Counted from the stretch's first letter, positions 35,571-48,499 are shown. The stretch: 64,000 nt of DNA from Coffea arabica (GCF_036785885.1 NC_092326.1:1488001-1552000), one strand, 5' to 3'. Program-made: numbers and translations. Notes: a model not told the origin generated them from the letters alone.

Positions 35571-36724
35571 AGTATTTTCATCAACTTTCACTAATTCTAC
35601 TATGACACCCTAATTTTATTATTTAGCCCCCAATTCTTTTATATTAGCAAAAGCACCGAAAATATGACACCCTAATTTTATAATTTAGCCCCTATTCATT
35701 ATATATTAACAAAATGCAAATGATATAATAACAAACTATTTTTAGATATTTGTAATTTTTGCTAAGTTGACATAATAGACATGTCTGAGCATAAAAATAT
35801 TTTCATGAATTGTTTATTATTACTTATAACAACCCCCAAAAATCAATAACTGAAATAATTTGAAAAAGTGTAATTGAATATAATTTGTAGTCTAATGTTA
35901 GTACTGCGAAAGATTAGTATAATGTGTAATACATCATAAGTAATAATTATTTTCATATGGAATGGGTATATACGAAATTAAAATTATTCAGTAAAATATC
36001 TGTCGTGCAATAAGATTGAGAGTTGTAACACATTTAACAGAATATTTGATTACATGTTTCTTTTAATTTATTATAAAAACTAAGTAATAGACAAAGAGTA
36101 GGATAAGCATGAGTAAGAAGTGCTATACTGTATATAAGCAATTCTATAGTATTTTCATCAAATTTCTCTAATTCTACTATGGCACCCTAATTTTATTATT
36201 TAGCCCCCAATTCTTTTATATGAGCAAAAGCACCGAAGATATGACACCCTAATTTTATAATTTAGCCCCTATTCATTACATATTAGCAAAATGCAAATGA
36301 TATAATAACAAACTATTTTTAGATATTTGTAATTTTTGCTAAGTTGACATAATAGACATGTCTGAGCATAAAAATTTTTTCACGAATTGTTTATTATTCC
36401 TTATAACAACCCCCAAAAATCAATAACTGAAATAATTTAAAAAAGTGTAATTGAATATAATTTGTAGTCTAATGTTAGCACTATGAAAGATTAGTAAAAC
36501 GTGTAATACATCATAAGTAATAATTATTTTCATATGGAATGGGTATATACGAAATTAAAATTATTCAGTAAAATATCTGTCGTGCAATAAGATTGAGAGT
36601 TGTAACACATTTAACAGAATATTTGATTACATGTTTCTTTTAATTTATTATAAAAACTAAGTAATAGACAAAGAGTAGGATAAGCATGAGTAAGAAGTGC
36701 TATACTGTATATAAGCGATTCTAT
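35571..36724. repeat. Tandem duplication in CACTA-2 (577-bp unit, two copies)
   Basis: Unit 1 is 35571-36147 and unit 2 is 36148-36724. Both start AGTATTTTCATCAA and end near ATTCTAT, with few differences. Each unit also contains its own short internal repeat (the CACCCTAATTTTAT phrase twice). Confidence 0.9.
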
Positions 36725-37235
36725 GCATGTTAAATTTTTGAAACATGTTTTATTGTGTAAGTTTTATTGTAAGGTAATTTCTTAAATAATTTGTATATTG
36801 AGTTGTCCAAACCCAAAAAGATGTATATAGACACAAACAAGCACACATATATATACATGCACAAAAAAGAAACCAATATCAAATAATTTATTTGATATTT
36901 ATAGATGAGATTAAGGATAAAAAAAAGAGATTAAGTATGAAAAAAGAAACCTGGAAAAAAATTTGGCTAAAAAAAAGGAAAAAAGATGTATGAAGCTAAA
37001 AGCGTGAATCCTGGAATCTCAAAGACGTGCTTTGATGCCAAAAAAAAAAAGAGCGCCAGTCTGAAATCTGAAAGAGGCGCGAGGCGGGTGGCTGAAATCT
37101 CTACAAAACGAAGTCGTTTTTGGTTGTTCACACACAAACAAAAGTCTCACCGCTTCTCTCTTCCAACACTTAGACAAATTTCATTCTCAATCTTTCCTTC
37201 CTATGGTGAACTAATCCTTCCTTCCCGTAGATTCA

Positions 37236-37553
37236 AAATGCCGCTCGCCACCGTTAGCCGCTGAAGTCCGCCGCTATCCACCTCCATCAGCCGCTGAAGT
37301 TCGCCGCTACCCAGCAACTTGAGCTTTATTCTTCAACCTTTCCTTCACTACTGACGATGACCCTTTCTCCCCTCCATTGACCCGCAACCGCGTCGAAATG
37401 CCGCTCACCACTGTTAACCGCTGAAGTCCGCCGCTATCCACCGCCATCAGCCGCTGAAGTCCGAGCTATCCAGCACCATAATTTATTCTTCAGCATTTCC
37501 TTCACCACTGACGATAGCCCTTTCTCCCCTCTATTGACCAGCAACCGCGTTGA
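37236..37553 (+). repeat. 160-bp tandem duplication in the CACTA-2 leader
   Basis: Unit 1 starts at 37236 and unit 2 at 37396 (both AAATGCCGCTC). They share CCGCTGAAGTCCGCCGCTATCC and the CCCTTTCTCCCCTC stretch. Base composition is clearly richer in GC than the surroundings. It lies just upstream of the transposase gene and probably forms part of its 5' leader or promoter region. A plausible donor (CTCAG|GTAAGT) follows near 37608. Confidence 0.8.
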
Positions 37554-37975
37554 GCTCTTTAGCACGAGCAAATCCGAGGCAATTGGGGAAAGCTATACAT
37601 TTCTCAGGTAAGTTCAACTGAAGTTTGTTCTTTGTTCTTCATTTCCTTGCCATTTTCGAACCTACATTTTAATTTTCCCCTATTTTTGTTAGCTCATTAT
37701 CCAATGGCTTCTGTCCTGCCCCCGAAAGGCTTCATTTCCTTGCCATTATCCGAGGCAATTTGGGCTTCTGAAATGTTGCATTTTACATATTACTTTTCTT
37801 GATATATGATACTGATTTCATGGCTTTTCATATGAATTTTCATATTACTTTTATGGCTGCTTTTCATATGACTTGTAGCCTTAATTTTTGAAAAGGCTAG
37901 TTAACAAATTATTCTCTTTAGTTTGATATTAGAAAAGTATTTTGTACTAAAGGCTGATGTGTCTATATCTAGGAC

Positions 37976-40900
37976 ATGGATAAAACTTGGATGAAGATTA
38001 GCAATAGGAAGGACAAGGCTTATGAACTCGGAGTCAAAAATTTCCTCAAGTTTGCATATTCTCAAAAAGTTGAAAATCAGAAAATCCCATGCCCATGTAC
38101 ACAATGCAATAATTTTTGTAACCAAACTAAAACAGTTGTGGAGGATCATTTATTGACTCAAGGCATTCGTAAAAGCTACACAAGATGGATACACCATGGG
38201 GAACAATTTCGACACCAAAATTGTGGGGAAAGTACTGAACATGGGAATGGAGAGGAGGATAGTGATACTGAAGATTTAAATGACATGTTGCACGACATTG
38301 GGACAGCACAATGGGGGGACAATTGGGCTGGTAGGGAAGAATCAACGGATGATAGTTTAAATGCGAATCATAGTGACACAGATAACTTTCTTAAATTGTT
38401 AGAAGATGCAAAAAAGGAGCTGTATCCAGGGAATCATTTTTACTCAAAGCTATCCTTTGTAGTCACTTTGCTCCATTTGAAAACAATGAGCGGGTGGACT
38501 ATAAAGTCCTTCAATGCATTGCTGAAAATTTTTAGGCATGCACTACCTCCTGAAGCCACAGTTCCCAAGTCTTTTGCTGATGCTAAGAAGCTCATTTGAG
38601 ACTTAGGTTTTAAATCTGAAAAAATCCATGCTTGTGTCAATGATTGTGTTCTCTTCCGCAAGGAAAATGAAAATTTAGACACTTGTCCAAATCTAAATTG
38701 TAAAGAACCTCGCTACAAGATGGCAGGTTCAAGAGTTCCAAGCAAAGTTTTGTGTTACTTTCCTTTGAAGCCTAGGCTGCAACGATTATATACCCACAAA
38801 GAAATAGCTTCAGATATGAGATGACATAAAGAAAAGTGTGTGCATGATGATAACATCATGCGGCATCCAGCAAACAGTGAAGCATGGAAACACTTTGATA
38901 GGTTGCATCCGAACTTCGCCGTTGATCCTAGAAATGTGAGGTTAGGTCTTGCAACTGATGGTTTCAATCCTTTTGGAACCATGAGTAGTGCTTATAGCAT
39001 TTGGCCTATTTATCTAGTGCCATACAATCTGCCCCTTGGAAGTGTATGAGAGATCCTTTTTTTTCCCTATCAATGCTAATTCCTAGGCCTAAATCCCCGG
39101 GAAATGAGATTGATGTTTACATGGAGCCTCTAATAGATGAACTGAATGAAATGTGGCTTGGTGTTGAAACATATGATGCATATAGTGGCAAGAAATTTGA
39201 CCTCCGGGCAGCTTTACTATGGACTATAAATGATTTTCCAGCTTATGCAATGCTGTCCGGATGGAGTACGAAAGGGTATCAAGCATGTCCTATTTGCATG
39301 GTTGAGACAACTTGTGTACATTTACCACACTGAAAAAAGTTGTGTTACACAGGTCATCGCCGCTTCTTACCGATTGACCATTCTTGGTGGCAAGAAAAAA
39401 AACCTTTCGATGGCAATGTGGACTTTAGGAATCCTGTTGCACCTTTATCTGGAAATGAAATTTTGGATCAGGTACAAAATATGGAGGTAAAATTTGGGAA
39501 GACCAAGGTGCAATCCAATGCAAAGAAACGCAAGCGTTCTGAGAGTGGTTTGAACTGGACAAAGAAAAGTTGTGTCTTTGAGTTACCATATTGGGCAGAC
39601 CTCCTTCTTAGGCATAATTTGGATTTAATGCATGTGTCAAAAAGTGTCTCAGAGGCTGTCATTGCCACAATTATGGATATTGAAAACAAAACCAAAGACC
39701 ACTGGTTGTGTCGTCAAGATTTGAAGGATTTGGGTTTGAAAAAAGAGCTACATTTGATTCCAAATGGCGACTCTTATATCATGCCACATGCCTGTTACAG
39801 CCTAACCAAGGAGGAGAAAAAAAAGTATGTGAGTTCTTGAATTCTATCAAATATCCAGATGGTTTGCCTCAAACATTTGCCGATGTATAAAGAATGGCCA
39901 GTTTCAAATTTCTGGAATGAAAAGTCATGACTTCCACATTTTTATACAAAGGCTACTCCCACTTGCAATCCGTGGAAGTTTAACAAAAGAAGTTCGGCAA
40001 GTGCTATTCGAGTTAAGTGAATTCTTCAAAAAATTATGTGCTAGAACATTACATAGAGAGGTTCTGGAGGAGTTAGGCCAAAAAATTGCAGTCATCTTAT
40101 GTAAATTAGAGAGGTTGTTCCCTCCAGCTTTCTTCGATATAATGATGCACTTGATGGTTCACTTGCTTGCTAAAGCTATCCTTGGCGGTCCAGCTCAATA
40201 TCGTTGGATGTTCCCATTTGAGAGGTAGAGAGTTGTACATATAGCCTTGTAAGTTTTTTTTTTATTAAAGACCACTACAATCTTCTAATTTCTTTTATTT
40301 TGCTTTGAGAAAGACATATGGCAGTGCTAAAAAGTTATGTTGGGAATAAGGCCCGGCCAGAGGGATGCATTGCTGAGCGGTACATAGATAAGGAATACTT
40401 GACATTCTGCTCTATGTACCTAGACAATATTGATACGATATTCAACAAGCCTGAACGAAACAATGATAGGGGATATAATACTGGTGAATTGTCCATTTTT
40501 TCATGCCCTGGTCGTCCATTTGGAGGGCCCAAAAGGGGCAATTTCCTTGACTCAGAGCTGGAAAAAATTCATACATTTATGTTGAACAATTGTGATGCGC
40601 TTGAGGACTATATAAAGTAAGCTTTTAATGTTAATTAAAGCTTGTACCTTTGTTCTATATTTTGATATGTTCATAAAAAATTTATGAGTTTATTGTTTTT
40701 GTCTATAGTGCGCATAAAATGGAGTTGGAGGCAGAGAGTGCTGAAAATGTGGACCAAAGGCGCAATAGAGAATTTGCAAAATGGGTTAAACAGCATGTAT
40801 GTTTGTAGTGTCATTTGGACAGCCTACTTTTTTTATCTCTAATACAATAAATTACTAATTTAGGTGAAATTGTCCTTACTAGGTTATGTATGGCAGCGAG

Positions 40901-41647
40901 GCTTCCAATGGCGAGCTTCGAGCATTAGCATTTGGGCTAGACAACCGAGTTTGCATGTATACGGGCTACATGGTTAATGGGTATAGGTTTCACACGAAAA
41001 ATCGGGAAAGGCAAAGAAAGACTCAAAACAGTGGTATTGTAGTTAGAGGTGAGCATGGTAACAATATGATCGATTTTTATGGTGTGATACAACAAATTAT
41101 TGAAGTAAAATACTGGCTCGGGAAAAAAAAGGTTATAGTATTCAAGTGTGACTGGTGGAAGACCGATGATAGTGCTGGGATGCAAGTGGACAAAGAATGG
41201 GGTATCACAAGTGTCAATTCGTCCAGAAAATGGTATGAAGACCAACCATATGTCCTCCCTCAACATGTCCAACAAGTCTTTTATCTTGAAGACTTGAAAC
41301 TAGGCAAAAACTGGTTTGTCGTCGAGAGGTTCAGTCCAAGGCACTTGTATGATGTTCCTGAAGATTTAGAAAAAGAACCAATTGTTGAGGAAATATATCA
41401 AGAAGAAGTAACTGGGGATTTCACTATTATAATAGACCTCGACAATCCACCATTACTTTCAAGAGAAGACAATGAGATACCGAAGGTTGTGCCTTCATCC
41501 ATTGTACATGCTGAGAAGTCAAAAAATAGCTCAAATGGCACCTTTGAAGACTTCATTAATGATGATGATGAAGTGAATGAACATGAGTCTAACAATGAGG
41601 AAGACGAAGAGGAGATTCTTAGTGATAATGACATCGATTCGGAATAG
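37976..41647 (+). pseudogene. TNP2-like CACTA transposase, degraded
   Basis: TNP2 is the catalytic transposase of En/Spm elements. The start M-D-K-T-W-M with P-C-P-C-x2-C and R-W-I-H-H-G-E matches the transposase-associated N-terminal domain. P-G-N-E-I-D-V-Y, V-E-T-Y-D-A-Y, R-A-A-L-L-W-T-I-N-D-F-P-A-Y and L-S-G-W-S-T-K-G match the Transposase_21 core. L-P-L-A-I-R-G...L-E-R-L-F-P-P-A-F-F-D and Q-Y-R-W-M-F-P-F-E-R match DUF4218; V-I-V-F-K-C-D-W-W and Q-Q-V-F-Y-L-E-D match DUF4216. Introns fall near 40225-40317, 40616-40708 and 40798-40881. In-frame stops lie at 38597, 38822 (in place of the usual Trp) and 39331; frameshifts lie near 39040, 39820 and 39888. The last exon (40882-41647) is open and ends in an acidic tail. 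Confidence 0.9.
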
Positions 41648-41759
41648 GTGAAATTGATGAGGACTACATGACACTAAGTTTAATCTCTTTAACTCCGGCT
41701 AACTAGTTTTTATTCCTAAATTATACTATGCTGTAACACTAACTTCTTGTTACTTTTAG

Positions 41760-43518
41760 ATGGCTGGACCAGGAAAGCGAGGCCAAATGCTGCAGAGAAA
41801 AGCTCAAGGTGCACAACAGCCTGTAATACCTAATTCAGTTGGAAGCAATCAACCAAGAAGTGCATCCAAGAATGTATCCTCAGAGAATGCAATATCTGTC
41901 ACTCCAACTACTTCACCTAAAGAAATTGCTAGTGAGAGTAGGATGATACACCCTCAGACATCTGAGTCTCATGCATCCGGAGAAAATGAAACTATTCCAG
42001 TTTCGGATGAGCAAGAAAATGGTAAGTTAGACTTCATTTTCATGGCTGAAATTAAAAACCAAGTTTCTATTTCATGACTGACTCTGTTAATGTGGTCAAA
42101 GTAATGTATGGACTGATATTTGTTAATAGCTATGCTGCTGTCAGCAAGAAGAAGAGGACGTACACGAAATCTATTATTATCAAAAAAAAAAGGAGGCTAA
42201 TGAGACGCTCACCATTGAAATTGATGATTGTATTCGGCGGATTGTTGGGAAGGATTCTCAATACTTCATCACAGAAGGGGGTTGTGTTGTTAGGAAGGCT
42301 GCTAGGCTTAATGTTCCAAAGTGGTCCCATCTCAATCCCGGTGACCGAGAAGGCATATACAGCACGGTTACGGTATTTGTTGACCTGCTAATACTCTAAT
42401 TTCATCCAGAAAGTATGAGAGATTTTACTGCTTTAGATTTGCACTATTTTTGTACTCAAATCTTCCTTAGATTTAATATGTCATTTTCACATAGATTTGC
42501 TTGGTTTTAAGTAGATTGCACTGTTATTGTAGGATGACTTTCGATTTCCAGAGCACATCACCTCAAAAACTGCTATTAATAGGCAGTTAAACACACCATA
42601 TCGAAACCATTGATATCGGCTTCACAAGTATTTCCAGAGTTTTGAATCAAGACAAGAAGCATTGAGGCAAGTTCCTGAAGGTGTGAGTGAAGAAGATTGG
42701 AAGTGGCTGGTCAGCTACTTTGAAAATGATGAATTTAAGGTTAGCTTGTCAAAATAACCTATCCTTTTATTAAATTTCAGATTTCACTTCACAAATTTGC
42801 TAATCTTTGTCAGTTAAAATTTTCACTAATTTGTGGCAGAAAATTAGTGAACGTAACACGCAAAATCGTGCCAAAAATGACTGCCACACTACTGTTGGCA
42901 CAAAATCGCTTGCAAGAGTTGTTGAGGAAAAGGTAATCTGAAACCCAGCCAACACTTGTACATGTACATCTTTTTTGTCATATGACTGAAAATGAAAAAA
43001 TTGAAAATTTGGACAGAAAAGGAAAGAAGATGTCAAGCTTTCAGAGATAGACATGTTTGAGTTAAGTCGAAAGTCAAAGAAGTCAGGGGGGCTGGTAAAT
43101 GACAAAGCAAAAGAGACCTTGGTGAGCTGTTTCACTTGGATAATGGATTTTTAAATTATTGACATCCATTCCAGCTACATAATGATCATATTTTTTACTT
43201 GCCTAGGACAAAATGAGGGAATTGCAGGCTACAACTTCAATGACTAGCAAGGAAATATAAGAGCAAGAACTTGGTTACATACCTGGACACATCCGCAGTC
43301 GTAGTGCAACCAAGAAGCAAGCTGCTGAGGTAGAACGCTAGAGGCATGAGATTGAGGATAGCCGAAAAAGAGCAGATGAAGCAGAAAAACGAGCTGCAGA
43401 AGTAACTCAACAATTCACTGCTCAACAAGAGTTGATTAAGACCTTGCAACAGCAACAAACAGAAACAAGAAGCCTATATGATGAGTTAGCTAACCAGCTG
43501 AAAGACTTGCGCAAATAA
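41760..43518 (+). pseudogene. TNPA-like second CACTA protein (Transposase_24-type), degraded
   Basis: The second gene of CACTA elements encodes a DNA-binding accessory protein that recognises subterminal repeats. Exon 1 (about 41760-42020) starts M-A-G-P-G-K-R-G and is Ser/Gln-rich. Later exons give R-R-G-R-T-R-N, I-V-G-K-D-S-Q-Y-F, W-S-H-L-N-P-G-D-R, then V-P-E-G-V-S-E-E-D-W-K-W-L-V-S-Y-F (42540-42738), N-R-A-K-N-D-C-H-T-T-V-G-T-K-S-L-A-R-V (42840-42932), and a coiled-coil end (E-A-E-K-R-A-A-E-V) with a final TAA at 43516. GT/AG borders are visible at most joins. In-frame stops lie near 42611, 43257 and 43339. It follows the transposase by about 110 bp on the same strand. Confidence 0.8.
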
Positions 43519-44490
43519 GCAACTTCTGTGTCAAGTATAAATAAATTGTTTGCTCTTCATAGTTATTACAATTGAGGCACTTGAATTCTGGTTCTACAAA
43601 ATAGAGATTCATTTTTAATACAATTGGGTTGCTTGATGTCAATTTAGTTGCTTGATGGCACTTGAAATCTGGTTCCACCAAATCCGATTCTTGTTTAATG
43701 CAATTGAGTTGCTTGAGGCTGATTTAGGTGCTTGAAATCTTGTTCATGTTTAATTACAGCCATTGAGGTGCTGGATGTTGCAACCAAAACTTTAGTGTTT
43801 TTAAAGCAAAGGTGTTTGAATGTTGGGATGTATTCAACTTTTTTCTTTGTCGAACTCATCTAAATTTTTCTGTATCAGAATTTTTTTTTTGTGCTAAGGA
43901 AAAAGAGGCACCTATGATTGTGCGTGTGTGTGTCTTTTTTTTTTCTTGATATACTGTGTGGTTCATGATCATCTAGCTCTCAATGATTTTAGGATTTTAT
44001 TGTTGTTATTGTTATTGTTATTGCATATATATTTGTGAACATGCGGATATTTATTGTGTTTGTATTGTTATTCTATATTTCACAGAATATACATTCAATG
44101 TCTTATTTGCTATAATTTCACTTTATTTTTGTGTTAAGCAATTTACTTAGATTGCTATAATTTCAAATTAGAGTGACATTAGTTTTTATAATATGGTGCC
44201 TATCTAGAAGTGTAGTTCCAGTTTTAACACCAGTGCTCATTGCTTCAATTTTGATAACGTGTAGGTTCTAACACGATTCCCAAGAAGAAGAAGCCAGTCA
44301 TTGCTGTGAAGATGGTTTTTGATTTGAAGACTACAAGGCCAATCGTGCTCATGTTTTGTTCTAGATGGGAATCGTGCTCATATTTTTGTATAGAACTTTA
44401 CTACTCTCTATTGTGGATGGGAAATCACTAGTATCATAACTGAATGGCTTATTTTGGATGGTGCATGGTTGATGACTCATTTGAGGCAAC

Positions 44491-44543
<53 letters not shown>

Positions 44544-44689
44544 TTGGGTTAATCTTCTATTGGAAATGAATGTTGGCTTTCTTTTCGTATGTTGGCTTTT
44601 TTTTTCTCCTTGCTACTCAATGAGCGTTTTGTGATTGTTGGCAGCTATGTTGCATAATTAACATTAGATTATTGCTTTTTACAAAAAAA
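43519..44689. other. 3' part of CACTA-2, no gene seen
   Basis: T-rich non-coding sequence with several repeats of a GAGTTGCTTGA / CTTGAAATCTGGTTC phrase (43570-43745) and a long (TA)n run at 44488-44538. Probably 3' UTR and spacer of the TNPA-like gene. Confidence 0.5.
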
Positions 44690-45091
44690 ATAAATGACAA
44701 TAAAAAAAAGTTGTCACTGCCAACAAGTTTCACTAGTAACACCAGAAAGTCGTCACTTTTTATGGATGGAAAACAATGACAACAAAAGTCGTCACTGAAC
44801 GGAAGCATAATGTGACAACTCCAAGAGTTGACTATAACAAGAATTTAGACAGCTTAGTGACAATAAAAGTCGTCACACAATGTACAACAATGAGTGACGA
44901 CAAGAGTCATCACAAAAGCGAAATCGTTTGTGACGACTTTCAACAGTCGTCACATGGACCCCCTTTTGTGACATAGAACTAGTGACAGCTCTGTGACAGC
45001 AGTAAAAGTCGTCACTGACTTTTTTTGTGACGACTTCTGAATTTTTAGTGACGACTTTCGCCTGTCACAGAAACACAATTTTCTTGTAGTG

Positions 45092-45800
45092 GGTGGAGAA
45101 GAATTTTGTGATGAGGTAGGAGATTTTTTTTTTTTTTGATGAGTCAAAGAAAGAAGAAATTGCAGAAATTATGGGTACACATGAAGATGAAAAATTTGTG
45201 GCCGACAAAGAAATTTCACATGTGATGGAGAAAGAAAGTGAAGTCGTTGGTGATATGGAAAATGTAACAAAAGATTGTGATAAGAGAGAAATTTTTTATT
45301 TCATTGTGGTTGATGAATTTTTTGAAGCGAAAGATGCGATTGTTAAAATTGACGCGATTGTTAGCGTGAAAAAATTAAAGGAAAAATATGGTGATGTTAA
45401 AAACATTGGAGGTGGCAACTATGATTTTCTAGTGTTGGGAAATTTTCTTGGTGATGTGGAGTAATGAATGGAGTTTGGATGAACATGTTTAACTTTTTTG
45501 ACATAAGTGATCAAGGTAAGAAATTGTTCAAAAAGTATAAGCTTCAACCACTGTTACGTGTAAAGATGAAACTAAAAATCAATCATAAGTTGGAGTTAAA
45601 TGTTGTGTGTACTGCAACTGAGTTTTTCATAGAGATTCAAGTTCGAAATGACATTGGAGGTGAGCACAATAACGAGCATGGTTTAAGGAAGGCAATAAAG
45701 GAAATTAAACCCAACTATCTTAGTATTTAGTTTTCTAATTCTTCTAGTTTCTTGTTTCGGTGTCTTGTTTGTTTAGTTCCCATATTGGTGTAGGAGATTT
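45092..45800 (+). pseudogene. Copia remnant, right half
   Basis: Two ORFs (45171-45464 and 45464-45730) are Lys/Glu-rich and follow directly from the GGT duplication, apparently continuing the element that CACTA-2 interrupted. I recognise no domain in them. The end (45697-45800) repeats the LTR-like sequence at about 34650-34755. Placement in the copia remnant rests on that repeat and on continuity across CACTA-2. Confidence 0.45.
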
Positions 45801-46195
45801 CAAATCAGTTCCAAATAAGTTTCGATTTATAATTGTATTTGTTTAATAAGTTTAACAATGCATAAATACTACTAGAGTCGTAGATTATTACTTGAAAAAT
45901 TGAATCGAGTTTTGAGAGTAAATTTGAGGGAAAGTCTCATAGTTTAGATTTGTAAGTTATCGTAAACGAAAAGTTACTATTTGATATTGCTATGATTGAG
46001 TTTTGAGTTAATAAATAGTTAAATGTTTGTTTGTATATTTATTCTCCTTCTCTTCCCAAATACTTTTATATGTGTTAAAATTGCTTTTGTTTCTTATTTG
46101 TGCTCTATTATCAAAAAAAAAAAAAAAAAAGTCTTCCCTACTCTTCTAAATGGGGATAATGGGTGATAGAAAAAGCCCATGGCCTAGGTTGGCCA
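45801..46195. other. Intergenic, no gene seen
   Basis: AT-rich, with a poly(A) tract at about 46112-46130 that may mark the end of a decayed retro-insertion. No further support. Confidence 0.35.
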
Positions 46196-46745
46196 TCTCT
46201 TGGGGTACCAATGGGTTTGGTTTGGATTCGAACTCGGCTCAAGCCCGATAATTTTTTCTGAATATGGGTTGGGAAATAATTCCAATACCCGGATCCGTTT
46301 AGTCTAACAAAAAATAGGTTGGATACAGAATATAGGATTCCAACCCAGATCCAAACAATATACTAATAATTATAAAATATAAATATTTCTAAATACATTC
46401 TTTTACCAAATTAACAATTTAGTAATGATTTTGTAGATTGATTTGTGGTTAGTTTTGTATTGACTATTGAATTATTTGTGATTTAGTTTTATAATTTGAT
46501 TTGTTTAATTTTGGAGATGGATTTATGATTGGTTTTGGATTTAATTTTAAAATGTTTAAATTTGGATTTTTTTTTGCCGAATAGACCTAGATTCGACCCA
46601 CAGCCCGTCGAACCCAATTCCAAAACTCTAAGATCAAGTCCCATTGGGTATACGGGTCGGGTCTGGATTTATTACATAAAAATGGGTCAGATTCAGAATT
46701 TTCAGTTTCGATCATAATCCCGACCCGTTAACAAGCCTAGCCACC
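46196..46745. repeat. GGGTTTGG/CCCGACCC-type degenerate repeat
   Basis: Short runs such as GGGTTTGGTTTGGATTCG and CCCATTGGGTATACGGGTCGG flank an AT-rich middle, ending CCCGACCCGTTAACAAGCCTAGCCACC. It resembles the repeat at 6656-7225 in style. Family unknown. Confidence 0.4.
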
Positions 46746-47510
46746 TCCGTCTGCACGTGGGAGGGTTACCTGCCTAAGGTCTGTCTACGTGGCAGGGTCT
46801 ATGTAATAATTTGTGATAGCGAGGGTTTCCATTCGCAAACGAAAAAAATAGAAGAGGCTAAAAAAAAAACTCTTGCCAAGTCAGCATACTACATGTCTTT
46901 TGACTTAAGCCATTATTAAAATCACGAAAATGATGTCCAATGATTCATTCAACTTTTTTTTTTTTTTTGAGGGTAATGACATTCAACTTGAATATCCGAT
47001 CTATGTGGCAATACGAAAAGACAATTTCAGTTCCCAATCTTAGTTTAATATAGCCCAAAATGCAACGAAGCCCTTTTATAATATATTCCTAATACACTTG
47101 TCCAACCTCATCCAGTCCATGGACCAAATGAGCTAGACCTCTGAAATATCACTTCTAAGAGCATTATCTCTTCGTGTGTTTTTCATCTGTGTTTTTAAAC
47201 TTGGACCGGACCTATTGGTTCGATCGATCGAACTGAAAATCGACCAAGTGTCTAGTCTCAGTTATCCTAAAAAATTGGATAGATAGAAATTCAGTCAAAT
47301 TAGGTCAAAAATCGGATTTGATTGAGTTTGACCAAAAAAAACTGGAAGAATCTATTAGTGTCAAAGTTTTTTTTTTTTTGAAAAAGTCAAAGCATTTTCA
47401 GTATTATGTTTTGACGCTAGGTTGTTAAAAATTATTAATATACCTCAAATATTTCATACTTTATAAATATTGTCCTAAAGTTTGGTGTTATTTTTCAATC
47501 AAGTCCATAA
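46746..47510. other. Intergenic, no gene seen
   Basis: No ORF, RNA gene or repeat that I can support, apart from short homopolymer runs. Confidence 0.4.
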
Positions 47511-48499
47511 TTTTAATTCTAAACTTGTTAATGTTCATTAAATAATATAAATTGCTACTTGATCATTCTAATTTGTTTGTATTTTCTTGTTAAATATATT
47601 TGAAACATCAAATATATATGAATATACATTTATTAATATTAACATGTGCTTAAGTATTTTACATACAATATTTAAATTTTTAAATAATTTTTATTTATGA
47701 CGTAATCTGATTTAACCCTAATCAAATCCATTAACCCCTGACTCCTGAATTCGACCGAGTTAATACTCAGTCCAAGTCTAAAAACATAATTTTTCATGTG
47801 TTGACATCCACATGATGGCATCTATTTGTGGGATTACATGGCGTTAGAAACAATCGAAGGTTTCCTATAGTTATTGATCCAATTGAATTAGTGAGGAGAA
47901 AATATATTATTTGGTCTTGTGTGGACTTTGGAGCAAAATATTGAATTTTAACCTTTTATGCTTTCTCGCATGCGCATTCACACATACACACACATTTATT
48001 TATAGACACACTAGCCTCTCTCTTTTACCCTTTTATGCCTGCTGGCACGTACACATGCACATACACATGTTCGCATGAGTATTGAGTACGCAAAGAGAGA
48101 GATTGGTATATACTATTGCTTTGTATAAGGCATGAGAGTGGGAAGGGACAACTTTTAGCAAACGCAAAAGTATTGTTATGTTTCTAAAGATTGTAGCCTT
48201 TGTGTGTAGGATTAGTACTTGTGATTGCAGGGGATCGATCCCGTGACTTAAACTATTGATGCCAGTTAAGTAACTATCCATTCGCTACTGTCATTCGGAA
48301 ATTAGTTTACATTTATCCCTTTTTCCTCCAAACAAAAAATTCCTACATGAAAATCTTTTGAAAGTTACAAACAAGTGCCATTATGTCTTATACGAAGCAT
48401 GGATACTAAACTATTGAACAACAGGTAATCTGTCTAGCTTATTTACAATAATAGTTAGACTTACAAACCTTTTGCTTTGGTATAAAACCAATTCTTGAT
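47511..48499. repeat. Segmental duplication, right copy (left copy 4458-5447)
   Basis: Matches 4458-5447 from TTTTAATTCTAAAC to AATTCTTGAT. After that point the left copy runs into dioxygenase exon 4, while this one runs into unrelated sequence, so the exon has been lost here. It carries a small insertion with GGGGATCGATCCCG at about 48229-48242 that is absent on the left, and lacks the poly(A) run found there. Confidence 0.85.

Larger units (their letters stand above)
35245..45091 (+). mobile_element. CACTA (En/Spm) transposon CACTA-2 with degraded TNP2 and TNPA-like genes
   Basis: The ends are CACTACAAGAAATATTTTTT at left and the inverted AATTTTCTTGTAGTG at right, flanked by the 3-bp duplication GGT (35242-35244 and 45092-45094). 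Length is 9,847 bp. Subterminal regions (35245-35570 and about 44690-45091) are dense in GTGACAAC, GTCGTCAC and TGACGAC motifs, as in CACTA-1. Inside are a 577-bp tandem duplication, a GC-richer leader with its own 160-bp duplication, a TNP2-like transposase and a second TNPA-like gene. Both genes carry stops or shifts, so this copy cannot make full-length transposase. It sits in a copia gag remnant. Confidence 0.93.

Noticed and set aside
48229..48242. GGGGATCGATCCCG palindrome as a possible regulatory operator or tRNA arm
   Set aside because: The surrounding sequence does not fold as a tRNA. The palindrome is part of a small insertion absent from the duplicate copy, with no nearby gene.
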